Origin: Meghimatium bilineatum
Lineage: Eukaryota > Mollusca > Gastropoda > Stylommatophora > Philomycidae
NCBI GenBank assembly: GCA_034231615.1
Contig: CM067316.1
Span: 23,955,791-24,019,790 of the forward strand
Length of the DNA: 64,000 nt
Reading direction: 5' to 3'
This document shows, piece by piece, positions 30,626 through 41,480 of the stretch (the stretch's first letter is position 1; every line of letters begins with the position of its first letter). Position numbers and translations under genes: made by a program. The notes beneath the pieces are model-generated. The model had not been told where the DNA came from and did not search any database. It saw nothing but the letters and a program-made list of their open reading frames with translations.

Positions 30626-30684
30626 TTCTCTTCCATGTGTCAGGGTCTGAATTTGTAAAGCTGGATTTATATACAAACTATTTT

Positions 30685-30800
30685 TCTTGTGTGTTCATCC
30701 TCAAACTCCAGCATGATGAAATCCAGAGACCAGAATGCATTGTATCATGGTTTACAGCATAGCTGCAATATCTGCATCTTTCAGTCTGATACACTGACTT
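30685..30800 (-). repeat. SINE-like dispersed repeat copy 6
   Basis: Inverse of the family core: CTCAAACTCCAGCATGATG, ATGCATTGTATCATGG, AGCTGCAATATCTGCATC, matching the subgroup of copies 1, 3 and 5. Confidence 0.6.
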
Positions 30801-30962
30801 CAGTATGACTTTTGGGTCACTTTATCCTGAGGTGGAACAGACAATGACACCACAAACCTAGTTGGCTCTAATGACATGTATGACTTGTCAGTGCTGCTCT
30901 ACTTTTCTCCCCCTTCAAACAACAGAAACACATGAACAAAAGTTACTTTGTTCCACGCAATA

Positions 30963-31122
30963 CAGTGAAATCTTGTTAGAACAATTTGGCCTGGACTGAC
31001 AAAATATGTATGTAATAACAGAAATTTGCTATATACAGTACAAACAATACAGAATAAATTGAAGATTATGAAAAGTATTGCTATATAGGCCAATATGTTA
31101 TAACGAAATGCATTATAGAGGA
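30963..31122 (+). mobile_element. MITE copy g, truncated on the right
   Basis: CAGTGAAATCTTGTTAGAAC after TA, with the family interior to ATTATAGAGGAATTC, where a SINE-like copy begins. The terminal CCACTG is missing. Confidence 0.75.
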
Positions 31123-31290
31123 ATTCTTCTTCTTCAGCGTTCATTCTCAAACTTCCGCTGGATCTCACTTGTAGAAGAACCATGGTCCTACTAGATTTCC
31201 AGCAGGATGTAGTCTACAGATTGGAAATACGTTGTCGCTGTTTGATTTACGCCAATTGCCCAACACATACGTCTTCGGTGGGATAGAAGG
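31122..31290 (-). repeat. SINE-like dispersed repeat copy 7
   Basis: On the + strand TTCTTCTTCAGCG, then TTCTCAAACTTCCGCTGG, GATTTCCAGCAGGATGTAGT, and CCAATTGCCCAACACATACG. The inverse has the GAA tail at its 3' end. Confidence 0.7.
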
Positions 31291-31309
31291 ATTCAGCTGT
31301 ATTTATGCC

Positions 31310-31625
31310 TTGCAGCATCAGGGGTAGAAGAGCTCTCTGGAAATGGCTTTTTAGTATGCTTCATATATGTTTGTTTCGTTGACCCTTTTATTTCTGTTAA
31401 CCCTTTTATTTCTGTTATCCATCATTTGCCCCTGGCTTTGTATCCATCGTGTCTGTATAGTAATGCTTTTTGAGGGGTACTGTCTGATGGTACTCTGGAA
31501 TCATGTGAAAACCACTTAATCTGTTGTCTTTTGATGTAATTCAGACTTGGCGTTGTGTTTGTTATTCTTCGAATCAATGAATGCTTGTCATAATTTCTGA
31601 CAGCTGGGAAAAGCTGAAAGATCAC
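31310..31625 (-). mobile_element. LINE RT C-terminal fragment
   Basis: The minus strand reads SLIRRITNTTPSLNYIKRQQ and IKWFSH, then QKALLYRHDGYKARGK, a LINE RT C-terminal region with the K-x-RG(R) end. It continues into the sequence shared with 26408-26553. Confidence 0.7.
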
Positions 31626-31733
31626 ATCACATGAAGAATAATTCTGCTTAGTGGAGCTAGGATATTTGAGAACTCAGACTAGAGTAGAGCAGAAGACCGG
31701 AGTCTCAGACACAAAGTGCAATAGTCTAGTGAT

Positions 31734-31878
31734 TTCTTCTTCTTCTTTCGTTCACTTGAAATATGTCTATATCTGTAATTCTGTCTCCTGAATAAAACTG
31801 TTTTTTGTAGTTTATACAGTGTCCCATAGAGCTTTGATTCCAGTGTTGTTTCCTCTGGCCAATATGTCTGCTTCAGCG
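31734..31878 (-). mobile_element. Short 5'-truncated copy of LINE-A with 11-bp duplication
   Basis: 145 bp matching the inverse of the last part of the full-length LINE at 385-4442 (TTCGTTCACTTGAAA, TATCTGTAATTCTGTCTCCT, CAGTGTCCCATAGAGCTTTG). Flanked by the perfect 11-bp repeat AGTCTAGTGAT at 31723-31733 and 31879-31889. A GAA tail is at the 3' end. Confidence 0.9.
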
Positions 31879-31889
31879 AGTCTAGTGAT

Positions 31890-32675
31890 GATATGTTCCC
31901 ATGTTTCTACAGCAGACTGGATCTGCATATTTAGGCTTGAAAAGATGTTTGACTCTTGCTCAGTTCACTCTGATACACGCTTGCTACAGTCTTCTAGACA
32001 AATGTCAATTGACAAAAGTTTAATGTCATATAAAGAACGCGAGAGAATGCACATCTAAGTAGCCACATTGTAAGGACAGCTAGAGATGAGATGGGCACCA
32101 CCACTAGCTAAACCTTTCGCCAACTGAAATACTACAATGGATAATCACAACCAGAGAATAAACAATGAAGCTGTTAAACTTACTCATCCGCATCGTTGAA
32201 GATATAAATCGCTGGAGGACTATGCTGAAACATTCAATGTGTTACCCCTACAGGTTACGTGTTTATAGATTGATCGAATGTCATATCGTATATATTAAAG
32301 GTAAAGGCAGGTCCTATGACAGCAATCTGCCATTGGGGATGAACTTTTCATGTACTAAGCCACAGCAACTATTATAGTAATATAGATATATATATATAGT
32401 AATGTAAAATATAAAGTAATAATAAAGAAAAGATATTTACTCATTCTTCTAATAGTGTTTTGTTTTCATTTGCTCTAGTACAGAAATATATATTGTTCAA
32501 AAACAAACACAACTTTATTGCAGTGCTAATGGACAGCAAATTTCAAATGTTACCAACATTTTATTTTACGGAATTAATGCTTCAACTTTGGCATGAAGAG
32601 CCTTTCAGACTTTAACAATGAAATGATGTTCATTAAATTTGGTTTGGATGTTTATTCTTTATTACTGAGACCTCC
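31890..32675. other. No recognised feature
   Basis: AT-rich. Short ORFs have no domain. A small TATAGATATATATATATA tract lies near 32382. Confidence 0.5.
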
Positions 32676-32678
32676 TTT

Positions 32679-33240
32679 TCAGTAAGATGTATGACCTCTT
32701 CTGGCCTCTATCAGAGAACAACGTCTCCGTGACACAGATTCAATTATCCGTTGGATCTGTTGTTGTGGGATGGCTGTCCACTCTTCCCGCAGTGCAATAG
32801 ACAACTTTCGGAGATTGGCTGGAGCCATGTCTTGCTGGTGAAGTCATCTGTCGAGTTCATCCCATAAGTGGTCTATAGGGTTTATGTCTGATGACATGGC
32901 TGGCCACGGAATGATCTAGATGCTCTTGTCAGCGAGGAACTGGGTGGTGAGTTGTCAGCGAGGAACTGGGTGGTGAGTTGTCAGCGAGGAACTGGGTGGT
33001 GAGTTGTCAGCGAGGAACTGGGTGGTGAGTTGTCAGCGAGGAACTGGGTGGTGAGTTGTCAGCGAGGAACTGGGTGGTGAGTTGTCAGCGAGGAACTGGG
33101 TGGTGAGTTGTCAGCGAGGAACTGGGTGGTGAGTTGTGCCACATGATGTTGAGCGTTATCCTGCTGAAAAAAATCGACCTTCGTGCAGCCAAAATTGGAA
33201 AAACACAAGGATGAACAAGTTCAGCGATGTATCGTTTGAC
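32679..33240 (-). pseudogene. Tc1-like transposase C-terminus, disrupted by a minisatellite
   Basis: The minus strand reads VDFFQQDNAQHHVAQLTTQF (second catalytic Asp in QDNA), then after a tandem array IIPWPAMSSDINPIDHLWDE with the DD34E glutamate, then an intact tail of over 50 codons (QQDMAPANLRKLSIALREEW to RRGHTSY and the stop at 32679-32681). Seven extra 26-bp units add 182 bp and shift the frame between Asp and Glu. One stop is also present. The N-terminal half is absent. Confidence 0.85.
32936..33136 (+). repeat. Minisatellite, 26-bp unit, about 8 copies, inside the Tc1 transposase
   Basis: Unit GTCAGCGAGGAACTGGGTGG plus TGAGTT. Its inverse encodes the QLTTQFLAD segment of the transposase that surrounds it, so the array grew from coding sequence. 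Confidence 0.93.
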
Positions 33241-33457
33241 ACTGAAAGGTAACAAAGGGTTTAGAGAATAAATAGATAACCTCTGAAGATAGAAATAGCC
33301 ATATAATCATATAGGTAGGACTGAGCATGAGGGGTAGAATGAGCCATAGGAACCTAGAATATATTTGCTTGGAGAGACTGGACACTTATGGGTCTGCCCC
33401 AGAATTCTGTGATGTTGGCTCATAATAAATCATTAATAAAATAATCAATTGGTGCAA

Positions 33458-33629
33458 ATGATCAAAGTGGTAGCTACTGTTTGCTCTTCTAGTCAGCTTT
33501 CACATGATCAAAGTGGTAGCTACTGTTTGCTCTTCTAGTCAGCTTTCACATGATCAAAGTGGTAGCTACTGTTTGCTCTTCTAGTCAGCTTTCACATGAT
33601 CAAAGTGGTAGCTACTGTTTGCTCTTCAA
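33458..33629 (+). repeat. Minisatellite, 46-bp unit, 3.7 copies
   Basis: Units begin ATGATCAAAGTGGTAGCTAC at 33458 (first with AA before), 33504, 33550 and 33596. The copies are nearly identical. Confidence 0.93.
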
Positions 33630-33869
33630 TCCAGATTTCTTTCTAGCATATGGTCTCTCCTGCACAAACGTGTCCTTGGTAACACCTTCATGAGGTATTA
33701 GTTTCCGTAAAGTTTGTTATGGAGGCATCCAAGTGCTTAACAGTATAACCAGCCTTCTCCTTTTTTCTCGTCTTGTTTCCTATGCTTTCCTTATCAAATG
33801 ATGATAATCACACCAAGGATTTTTAATTGTGATGGGAAACTTATCTATCTTCAGTGGACCCAGGTCCTA

Positions 33870-34705
33870 CCAATGTCCCAGCTGCAGCTATTGGCATGCA
33901 AACTGACACTGCACTCATCACGACATGCTGTCTATAATGGTATCTTCGCAGTTCATCTTCAGTTTCATATATTAGATCTTGATCATCTGCGAAGAGTAGA
34001 TCGTGCAGTTACCCCTAAATCTCTTGTTGTTTCTGTGATGTTGGTCTTGCTTCTGTCTCTTTCGCTATCCTATCCATGTGTGTAACAAACACCAGTAGTG
34101 ATAGTACACATCTCTGTCTTACTCCCATTGTTGTTTCGAATGGTTCTGTCAGTCCGTTTATTATACTTCAATAGAAGGTGGTACTGCTAGTAGAACATAA
34201 TGGAAATTTATTATACTTCGTGAGTTTTTATATATTGCTCTTATATTGTCTAGTAGTTGTCCATGTATTTCATAGTCTTCTAGTCATCATCATGTGACAT
34301 ATTCTTTCCAGAACGTGGTCTTCCATATGGATTTTCTGAACACTCTGCAATTCTGGACAAGTTGGCCTGCCACAGCTAGAGACTTGTTGATTTGTATTTT
34401 TAGCTTAAGAATATTCAAAATATAATTACTAGGCACATTACTCCTCTTTTAGTATCTGCCACAATTTATCCCTGTCAAAGGCCTTCTCTTGATCTACAAA
34501 GGTGATGTTTAGCTGTTGATCATATTCAATTGCCTTTTTGCTTAATTGTTTCAGTACAAAGATAGTGTCTGTGCACCATACACCTTTTCTGAAGTCAAAC
34601 TGGGTCTTACTAAGCTGTGGTTCTATTGTTGGTCTAATACTTTGTTGTATGATTTTTGCATATATCTTTCTAGTGTGGCTAAGTAGATATATTTCGCTGA
34701 ACATT
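33870..34705 (-). pseudogene. LINE reverse transcriptase relic
   Basis: At 34438-34704 the minus strand reads QQSIRPTIEPQLSKTQFDFR, then CTDTIFVLKQL and NITFVDQEKAFDR (RT block with the first catalytic Asp). Nearer 34130 it reads TTMGVRQRCVLS, and near 33980 remnants of a FADDQ-type catalytic box. A LINE-C end (34275-34390) interrupts it. Many stops. Confidence 0.7.
34275..34390 (-). mobile_element. LINE-C 3' end inside the RT relic
   Basis: Inverse of a coding end reading [18 protein letters not shown], with a CATGATGATGA tail. Same terminus as 18792-18986. Its position between the two parts of the RT relic suggests insertion, but no clear duplication was found. Confidence 0.6.
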
Positions 34706-35300
34706 TCACTCTCTTTTGTGCTTTATTTTTCCATATTGGGATAATAATTGCTTTCTGCCAGTCATCAGGTACTTGTTTTTCTGACCATGCTATATTGAAT
34801 ATTCTGGAAAAAAGGAACTGGTTTGGAATTAGTGCCTACATATTTATTTCCTTGGCTATGTATTTAAAACATAATTAACCCTAACCCCTAACCAATGATT
34901 AACTAATTGATATAATTGACACGAGAGGGGGGTAGGAGTATTATTAGACACAGAAACAGGAAATACGGTGAAGGGTTTTATGGCAATATCAGATCGGGTA
35001 ATATTAGTTAAACTAACAGGAAAACCAAGCAGTTCAGAGAAGGACATCGAAATTTTATATCAAGATCTAGAAATCGCAATGAAACAGTGTAAAAATCATA
35101 AAGTAACTAGTAATGGGGGACTTTAACGTAAAAGTAGGTGAAACAGAAATAAAAGATGTGACAGGAAGATTTGGTTTAGGAACTAAGAGCGAAAGAGGTG
35201 ATTTATTGATGAGTGGGCACAGGCATATAACTTAATAATAGGAAATACATGGTTCAAGCAACATCCAAGAAGGCTGTGTACATGGATTAGCCCAGGAGAT

Positions 35301-36214
35301 TTCTTCTTCCGTTCACTTGAAACATGTCTATATCTGTAATTCTGTCTCCTTAATAAAACTCACAAAAGTCTTTTGTAGTTCATACAGTGTCCCATAGAGC
35401 TTTGATTCCAGTGTTGTTTCCTCTGGCCAATATGTCTGCCTCAGCGTTTCATGCTCAGAACACTCTTGAAGTATATGTTTGGCACTCTGTGCTGCCTCTC
35501 CACATGGCTGTGTTGCCATTCTTGAACTTTGTATACATGTGACTGCGGAGTCGGTTGTGTCCTGTTCTGAGATGTTCAACACAATGTGGTTGGTCTTCGG
35601 CAGCACCTTCCTTAGCCAGTTGGTCTGCTTTTTCATTTCCTGGTATTCCACAGTGAGAGGGTATCCACTGCATGGTTACCCTATACTGGTATGACAATTC
35701 GCTAAGTACTTTCTTCAAGTCTGTTAGTTTTCCAGACTGGAGAGCTTGAAGCATTGACCTTGCATCTGTCAGGAATACCACAGGCTGTAAGCCAGAGTTG
35801 GAGTTCAGCAGTTTTTTGGCTGCCACACTAATTGCCTGGATTTCTACATCATAATTATTGCAGAATTTTTCCTGTCGGTGTTCTGATTGTATCTCTAGGC
35901 TTGTGTGGATATTCTATATATACACCTGCACCTCCATTCTCGGCTGACCCATCTGTGTATACTCTGACCCATATATCTTGTGGATATTCCTCATCCAGGA
36001 AACTGAGAGTGACTGTCCTTCGCTGCACACTGTTTTGTTCGTCCTCGCTTAGTATTCCTTTCACATGGGTCTGAATGTATATTGACATTCCATGCCTTTC
36101 ACTCCACGGGGTTTGTTCTGGTACAGACCTTAAGGGGCTGTCAACTTCAGGTAGGTCTGTAAGTTGTCTACGGAGTCGTTTAGCTTGATGGATAAAGCTG
36201 CTTCTTTTCAGTCG
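35301..36214 (-). mobile_element. 5'-truncated LINE-A copy nested in LINE-B
   Basis: Flanked by the perfect 12-bp repeat AGCCCAGGAGAT (35289-35300 and 36215-36226). It corresponds to 3397-4442 of the full-length LINE and is very similar, with RNase H blocks VYTDGSAENGGAGVYIEYP and IPSHCGIPGNEKADQLAKE. It has an internal deletion of about 36 codons after KEGAAEDQP, a loss of four codons after TDGSA, and frame breaks. Removing it restores the LINE-B junction SPGD-NTRNQIDYIL. Confidence 0.95.
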
Positions 36215-36729
36215 AGCCCAGGAGATAATACTCGGAACCAAATTGATTACATTTTAGTCTCTAAAAGACATAAAACAGCATTATATCTATGAAAACAAGG
36301 CCAGGTGCTGACTGCAACAGTGATCATATACTACTGGTAGCGAAATTGTGTATAAGATTAAAGAAGATCAAGAGAGCACCAAGGAATATGAAATTAGATT
36401 TAGCTTTATTGAAATCAGATGCGGACATTAAAGAAAGATACAACATAATTGTACAAAATAGATACAATGCCATTGCAAAGATTCAGAGTATTGAAGATCA
36501 ATGGAACATGCTAAAACAGTCGATAAATCAAACATCTAAAGAGATTATACCAAAAGTAAAACATACATCAAAACAAAAATAGATGACTGAAGAAATATTA
36601 GAATTGATGAGCACAAGAAGGAAAAATAAACACAAGATAGTGGAATATCAGAAAATACATAAGGAGATATGAGAGAAATGCAAAATAGCAAAAGAAAGCT
36701 GGCTGAACAAGAAATGCACAGAAATAGAA

Positions 36730-37917
36730 TTGCATTACAACCAAGATACAACATTATTATATAAGAAAATTGAGATGATAACAGGAAAGAGAACGCAAAC
36801 AGTTACAGGGTGTCTAAAATCTAAGACAGGGCAGGTATTAATGGGAATAGATCACATAGTACAGAGATGGTCAGAATATATCAAAGAACTTTATGAGGAC
36901 AATAGACCTGAGAAAAACATACAAGATAACGGCGAGGGTCCATCAATACTCACAGTAGAAGTAAGGAAGGCACTAAGACACATGAAATATGGCAAAGCCC
37001 CAGGTCCAGACAATATCACATTAGAAGAATTAGCAGCTTTAGATGACTTTGGAGTTAAAATAATCACAAAATTATTGAATGACATATATAACAGCGGAAA
37101 CATACCCAATGACTTAATGAGGTCCATATTTATAGCCTTACCTAAGAAACCAGGGACCACCGAATGTGAAGAACACCGTACAATCAGCCTCATGGGCCAA
37201 ATAACCAAAATACTTCTCAGAATCATCATGAAGAGAGTGAGAAAAAAAAATAAAATCAGAAATAAGTCCAGAACAATGTGGCTTTGTAGAAGGAAAGGTA
37301 CCAACAATGTCATTTATATATTGAGAACACTAATAGAGAGGTCTATAGAGGTAAAAACAGATCCGTACCTCTGTTTTATAGACTACACTAAAGCATTTGA
37401 CAAAGTTAAACATAGATAAATTATACACATGCTAGAGAATTTGAACATTGACAGCAAGGATTTAAGAATAATCAACATGTACTGGCAACAAACAGCAGCA
37501 ATAAGAGTAGGAAATCAATGTGGCCCTCTTCAACAAATAAAACAAGGAGTCAGACAGGGATGCGTGCTTTCACCAGACATGTCCTCTTTATACAGTGAAA
37601 ACATATTGCATGCAATAGTAGATATCCCAGGAATATCAGTGGGAGGACATAACATAAATAATTTGAGATATGCAGATGACACTGTTCTGATTGCAAAAAG
37701 TGAGGAAGACCTTCAAAATTTAATTAAAGTAGTAGTCACAGAAAGTAAAGAGAAAGGCCTCTTCCTAAATATCAAGAAAACAGAAGTAATGGTTATTTCA
37801 AAGAAACAAAATAACACACCTTGCAAGATCAAAGTGAATGATATAGTATTAAAACAGGTGCATCAATTCAAATATTTAGGTACAATGATTACAGTAGATG
37901 GAAGAAGTTCAACATAA
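36730..37917 (+). pseudogene. LINE-B reverse transcriptase, interrupted
   Basis: Two open stretches (36730-37419 and 37429-37917) are separated by one stop. The first has KYGKAPGPDNITLEE, ALPKKPGTTECEEHRTISLM and YLCFIDYTKAFDKVKHR (first Asp). The second has GVRQGCVLSPDMSSLYSE, NLRYADDTVLIAK (catalytic YADD), and QFKYLGTMITVDGR. A deletion or frameshift lies near 37240, and C-terminal remains continue to 38435. Confidence 0.88.
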
Positions 37918-38716
37918 ATAAGATGCAGAAAAGGACAGGCAAAAACTACATTCAGAAAAATATACTGTGTAATAAGACCTTGTCATTAGAGGTGAGAAAG
38001 AGAGTTCTGCAGTGCTATATAACCCCTATACTAACATATGGGTGCTAGTCTTGGACAATAAACAATCTGGAAAGTGGGAGATTGGAGGCAACAGAGATGT
38101 GGTTCTACAGAAGAATGCTGAGAATACCATGGACTGCCAGAAAAACTAATGTAGAGGTGTTGAAAGAGTTAAATGTGAAACGGACCTTAATCAACAATAT
38201 AAGAAAAAGGCAATCTTCTTTTTTGGCCACTTCATGAGACAGGCAGGTTTAGAGAACATAATCACAACAGGCAAGATTGAAGGCACCAGAGACAGAGGGC
38301 GACAACGTGAGTAAATATTAGACAGTTTGACAACCTGGCACGGCAAGGAAACAACAACGACTTTGATACATAATACTGTGGACAGAGAGCTGTGGAGAGC
38401 CATGACCACCTACGCCACCCGGCATGGCACCTGATGATGATGATGAATTGATATAATATTTAGAACAATTAACCATAAAATACATATGTAGACGCTAATT
38501 GCAAACCAGAACCAATATTCTTTTTAGCCATCCTGAAAAGCCACCCAGTTTAGTTACATGCCTGAATTGTTTCAGTTGTTATGCCAAAGTCCTGGTGATT
38601 TGTTTTTTAGACTTTTGTTTGAAAATGAAAGATATTTTTATGGAGTGCATGACTAATGAGAAAATATATATGAATTGATATAAATAATGTTATATAGAAT
38701 GAACACTGTAGGCCGA

Positions 38717-38875
38717 CAAATTTATTTTGTCAGTTCTTGTCTCTCCTTGACATTTCTTCTTTATCACCCTTGAATCTCTCTAATGACACTTGAATAGTCT
38801 TGCTTATCACCCTTGAGTCTCGCTAATGGGACTTGATGGCCATAAACTACCCCATGGGTGTGAAAGGGGATGAAA
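38717..38875 (-). repeat. Dispersed repeat, second copy
   Basis: Inverse of the repeat at 27385-27535 (shared AAGAACTGACA(G/A)AATAAA and CCCCTTTCA.ACCCA blocks). It leads directly into the inverted duplication. Confidence 0.55.
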
Positions 38876-39170
38876 ACGAATGTCCGGGCCACAATGTGAG
38901 CCAACCGAAGTGCAAGTAACACAGTTCAACTATGGAACTAGCAGTACAACATACTTAACGCTCCCCGTCGGAAATCACATGATTTATTTGTTGTGGTTAT
39001 AAGAGAGCGAACGAAGAAGACTATCCATGTTTCTTTAACACAGAACACGGTGCATGGGAAAGAAACCATTGCTCTCAAGATGTTCATCTTTTGACATATT
39101 CTTTCCAGAACGTGGTCTTCATTATGGATTCTCAGAATACTCCATGATTCTGAGCGAGATGACCTGCCGG
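38873..39170 (+). repeat. Inverted duplication, left arm
   Basis: About 300 bp that match the inverse of 39746-40045. Shared blocks: GTTCAACT, CAGTACAAC, TTGTGGTTATAAGAGAGCGAA, CCATTGCTCTC and the LINE-C end GACATATTCTTTCCAGAACG. The arms have diverged by scattered substitutions and small indels. The spacer is about 575 bp. Confidence 0.85.
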
Positions 39171-39225
39171 TTTATTGCTGCTGGTTTATTAAACTGCTGG
39201 TTTATTGACATCTTGGTGAAAACTA

Positions 39226-39370
39226 AAAGTTCACAGTTGCAGGTGCACTGGGTCACTTTGATCCCTATGAGATGGGACTGCCAACTCAACCCCCAAATCT
39301 CATGTGTCGCCTCATAAGTCATGCATGGCAGGTAACAGTGCTGTTATTCTTTGCTCCCTTTTTGGCCCCC
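39226..39370 (-). repeat. 5' part of the SINE-like repeat
   Basis: Inverse of the 5' block of 25720-25840: GGGCCAAAAAGGGAGCAAAG-like, ATGCATG, and GATCAAAGTGACCCAG. It lies in the spacer of the inverted duplication. Confidence 0.55.
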
Positions 39371-39394
39371 CCATCAACATCTACTTTTGATATT

Positions 39395-39830
39395 GTGATT
39401 AGAATTTCGCCATGACCATTTTGGTCAAACAAAAAGTCAAAGACACCAAACAGCAATGTTTCCACAACAATATGAAGAAAACAATTGACTTAGACGTGTT
39501 TAGAATGAATGAAAAGACTGTCACTACAAACATTCAAATGGGTAGCAGATGGCAAAAGAAAAAGAGGAAGACCAATAGACTCTTCACAGAACAACCACCA
39601 AAGACTAAGGGTCTCAATAATAAGCAAGCTATAAAGCATGGAAAGATTAATAGCTGAAGGCAGAGTTAACGGCAACAGGGGGCCCAAGATGACAATGGTA
39701 CATTGATATATCATTATCAGATTGCTTAAACATGCCTCTAGCTGTGGCAGGTCATCTCGTCCAGAATCGTGGAGTATTCAGAGAATCCACAATGAAGACC
39801 ACGTTCTGGAAAGAATATGTCACAAGATGA
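39395..39830 (+). mobile_element. LINE RT C-terminal remnants
   Basis: First part similar to 7110-7270 (DTKQQC...TTI.R), with GSRWQKKKRKTNR. Second part of LINE-C type (MERLIAEGRVNGNRG, then [17 protein letters not shown]). Stops and frameshifts throughout. Confidence 0.65.
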
Positions 39831-40045
39831 GCATCTTCAGAGCAATGGTTTCTGTCCCATGCACTGTATTCCGTCTTAAAGAAACATGGATATTCTTTGT
39901 TCGCTCTCTTATAACCACAACGAATAAATTGTGTGATTTCCATCAGGGAGCGTGAAGTACGTTGTACTGTTAGTTCTACAGTTGAACTGTTACTTGCACC
40001 TCGGTTAGCTCACAATGTGGCCAGTACATTTGTTTTCATCATGCC
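39746..40045 (-). repeat. Inverted duplication, right arm
   Basis: Inverse copy of 38873-39170. It runs from the LINE-C coding end (TTFWKEYVT at about 39805-39828) through the shared downstream flank to the GTGGCCAGTACATTTGTTTT block. Confidence 0.85.
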
Positions 40046-40159
40046 TTTGATGCGGGTAGTGGGCTTCCCTAGGCTGTGACGAGACGACTGTCTTCGCGAG
40101 ACGGCAGTCGTTCTCGTCAGGTGTTCCCCAGTCAGTGAACTTGCCTCGTGTAATTAGAC

Positions 40160-41060
40160 ATTCTGTGCTTGTGCCTATCGGGTACTGAACCTTTTCTCAT
40201 CCGCGAGCCTGGCTCCGGCTAAGGAAGAACTTGACAGAAGAGCTGGACCTGGGCTCTTTCGTCTTCTTAGCCGAGGTGTCGTTCACCGACATCGTAAACC
40301 TCTCATCCAAGTCAGTCTTACCACACGTTTGGGAGCAAAGCATGTTCTTGAGCTGAACGAAATTGTCCCATTTTTGCTTGAACCAATTAGGTACTGAACC
40401 CTTTCTCTCTGCAAGCATGTTTTCGGTATAGAAAAATTTGAGTGCTGGGCCAGGGCTGCCTTCATTGTCCCATGTGTGTCCGAATCCATCGGGTACGAAA
40501 CCCTTTCTTTCCGTTTGCATGTTTCCGGTATAGGAAAGCTCAACAGGTTGGGCCTGGGCTGCTTTCTTTGCCGGGTGTCCACGATTGGGTCTCTGCCCGT
40601 AAGGATCACCGGTAACTAGAAGCTTGTCTTGAGCTAACAGAGCCTCTAGTACTGATTTCCTTGGAACGTTTTCCCATTCCGATTCGATTTGCACTTGGCG
40701 TTAGTATCTGGCGCTATGCTGCCCTCACATTGTACTCAGTATGTTATCTTTACGTCTCTTGTCATGCATCTACCATTTTGTGTCGTTTTTATTGGCCGCC
40801 CCTCCAATACTAGTGTCAATGTGTCAACAGTGCCACTGCATGTTTGGGCGCAGAGATGACGGAGATATTGTCCGTCTCTTATGCAGTAAATTATCTTCCC
40901 ATCTGCTGCCTCCACATTCACGGACACAATCCCCAAAATGTTTAGCCAGAATCAACACAAGCAGCTGTATTTCTATTTCCAGGGTGCACCACAAGGAGGT
41001 ACTTTTGGGATCTTGGTTATCTGCTAACCCTGGGTCCGCCGAGAGCATGCAGTACCCTTT
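40160..41060 (-). other. Unrecognised ORF region with degenerate ~34-codon repeats
   Basis: The minus strand has a 165-codon ORF (40197-40694) and a 66-codon ORF (40736-40936). In the first, YTGNMQTERKGFVPDGF and YTENMLAERKGSVPNWF are repeats 102 bp apart; two more degenerate units follow downstream, one reading RMRKGSVPDRHKHRMS outside the ORF. The region is less AT-rich than its surroundings. Around 40980-41030 the minus strand reads NQDPKSTSLWCTLE, shared with 59826-59885. I do not recognise the protein. It could be an unfamiliar transposon ORF. Confidence 0.4.
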
Positions 41061-41084
41061 GCATCAAAAAACATGGATATATAT

Positions 41085-41480
41085 ATAAAGGTAGTCTATT
41101 GTCTTTCGCCAGGTGAATAATGGTTGATAGTATCCACACTTGCCATTAAGCGTAAGGAGTGGGAGTCTCGTCATTCCAAGTCCAGATGTGTCATCTTGGT
41201 TTTGTTGAATCCTTGTTTATTGAAGGTTTTCTTGGTCTACCTTTAGCTCCATATCTGGATATTTTTTTTGCAATATGCTCTTATTGTTATTTGGTTTGGG
41301 TTCATTCTCTGGGTTCATTCTCATAAGGTGACTAAACCATTTTACTTGTCTTTCGATATGTTAAATTATCTACTCTTTTCTAAATTTCTTATTTTATCTA
41401 GTTTAGTAATCATTGCTACTTTTTTTCAGACACTTCATTTCACATGTAATGATTTTCCTTTGCTGTGAGGCTGTTAAAGA
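41085..41480 (-). mobile_element. Decayed LINE-like fragment and shared repeat
   Basis: 41090-41165 is nearly the same as 54755-54830 (GTCTATTGTCTTT(C)CCAGGTGAAT, TTGATAGTATCCACACTTGCC). Beyond it the minus strand has LINE-like remains (an NGLVTL.E.TQRMNP stretch). No intact domain. Confidence 0.45.

Larger units (their letters stand above)
34917..38445 (+). mobile_element. 5'-truncated RTE-like LINE (LINE-B) with 12-bp duplication
   Basis: Flanked by the perfect 12-bp repeat AATTGATATAAT (34905-34916 and 38446-38457). It starts within the endonuclease domain and ends RELWRAMTTYATRHGT followed by a (TGA)n tail. It contains endonuclease remnants (ISDRVILVKLTGKPSSS, GDFNVKVGE out of frame), and, split by a nested LINE-A copy, NQIDYILVSKRHKTA, then the RT domain. 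Several frameshifts and stops make it inactive. Confidence 0.9.

Noticed and set aside
40078..40117. A GC-rich palindrome (GACGAGACGACTG with its inverse) as a regulatory hairpin
   Set aside because: It is imperfect and single, with no terminator or binding-site context; it cannot be told apart from chance in a less AT-rich repeat.
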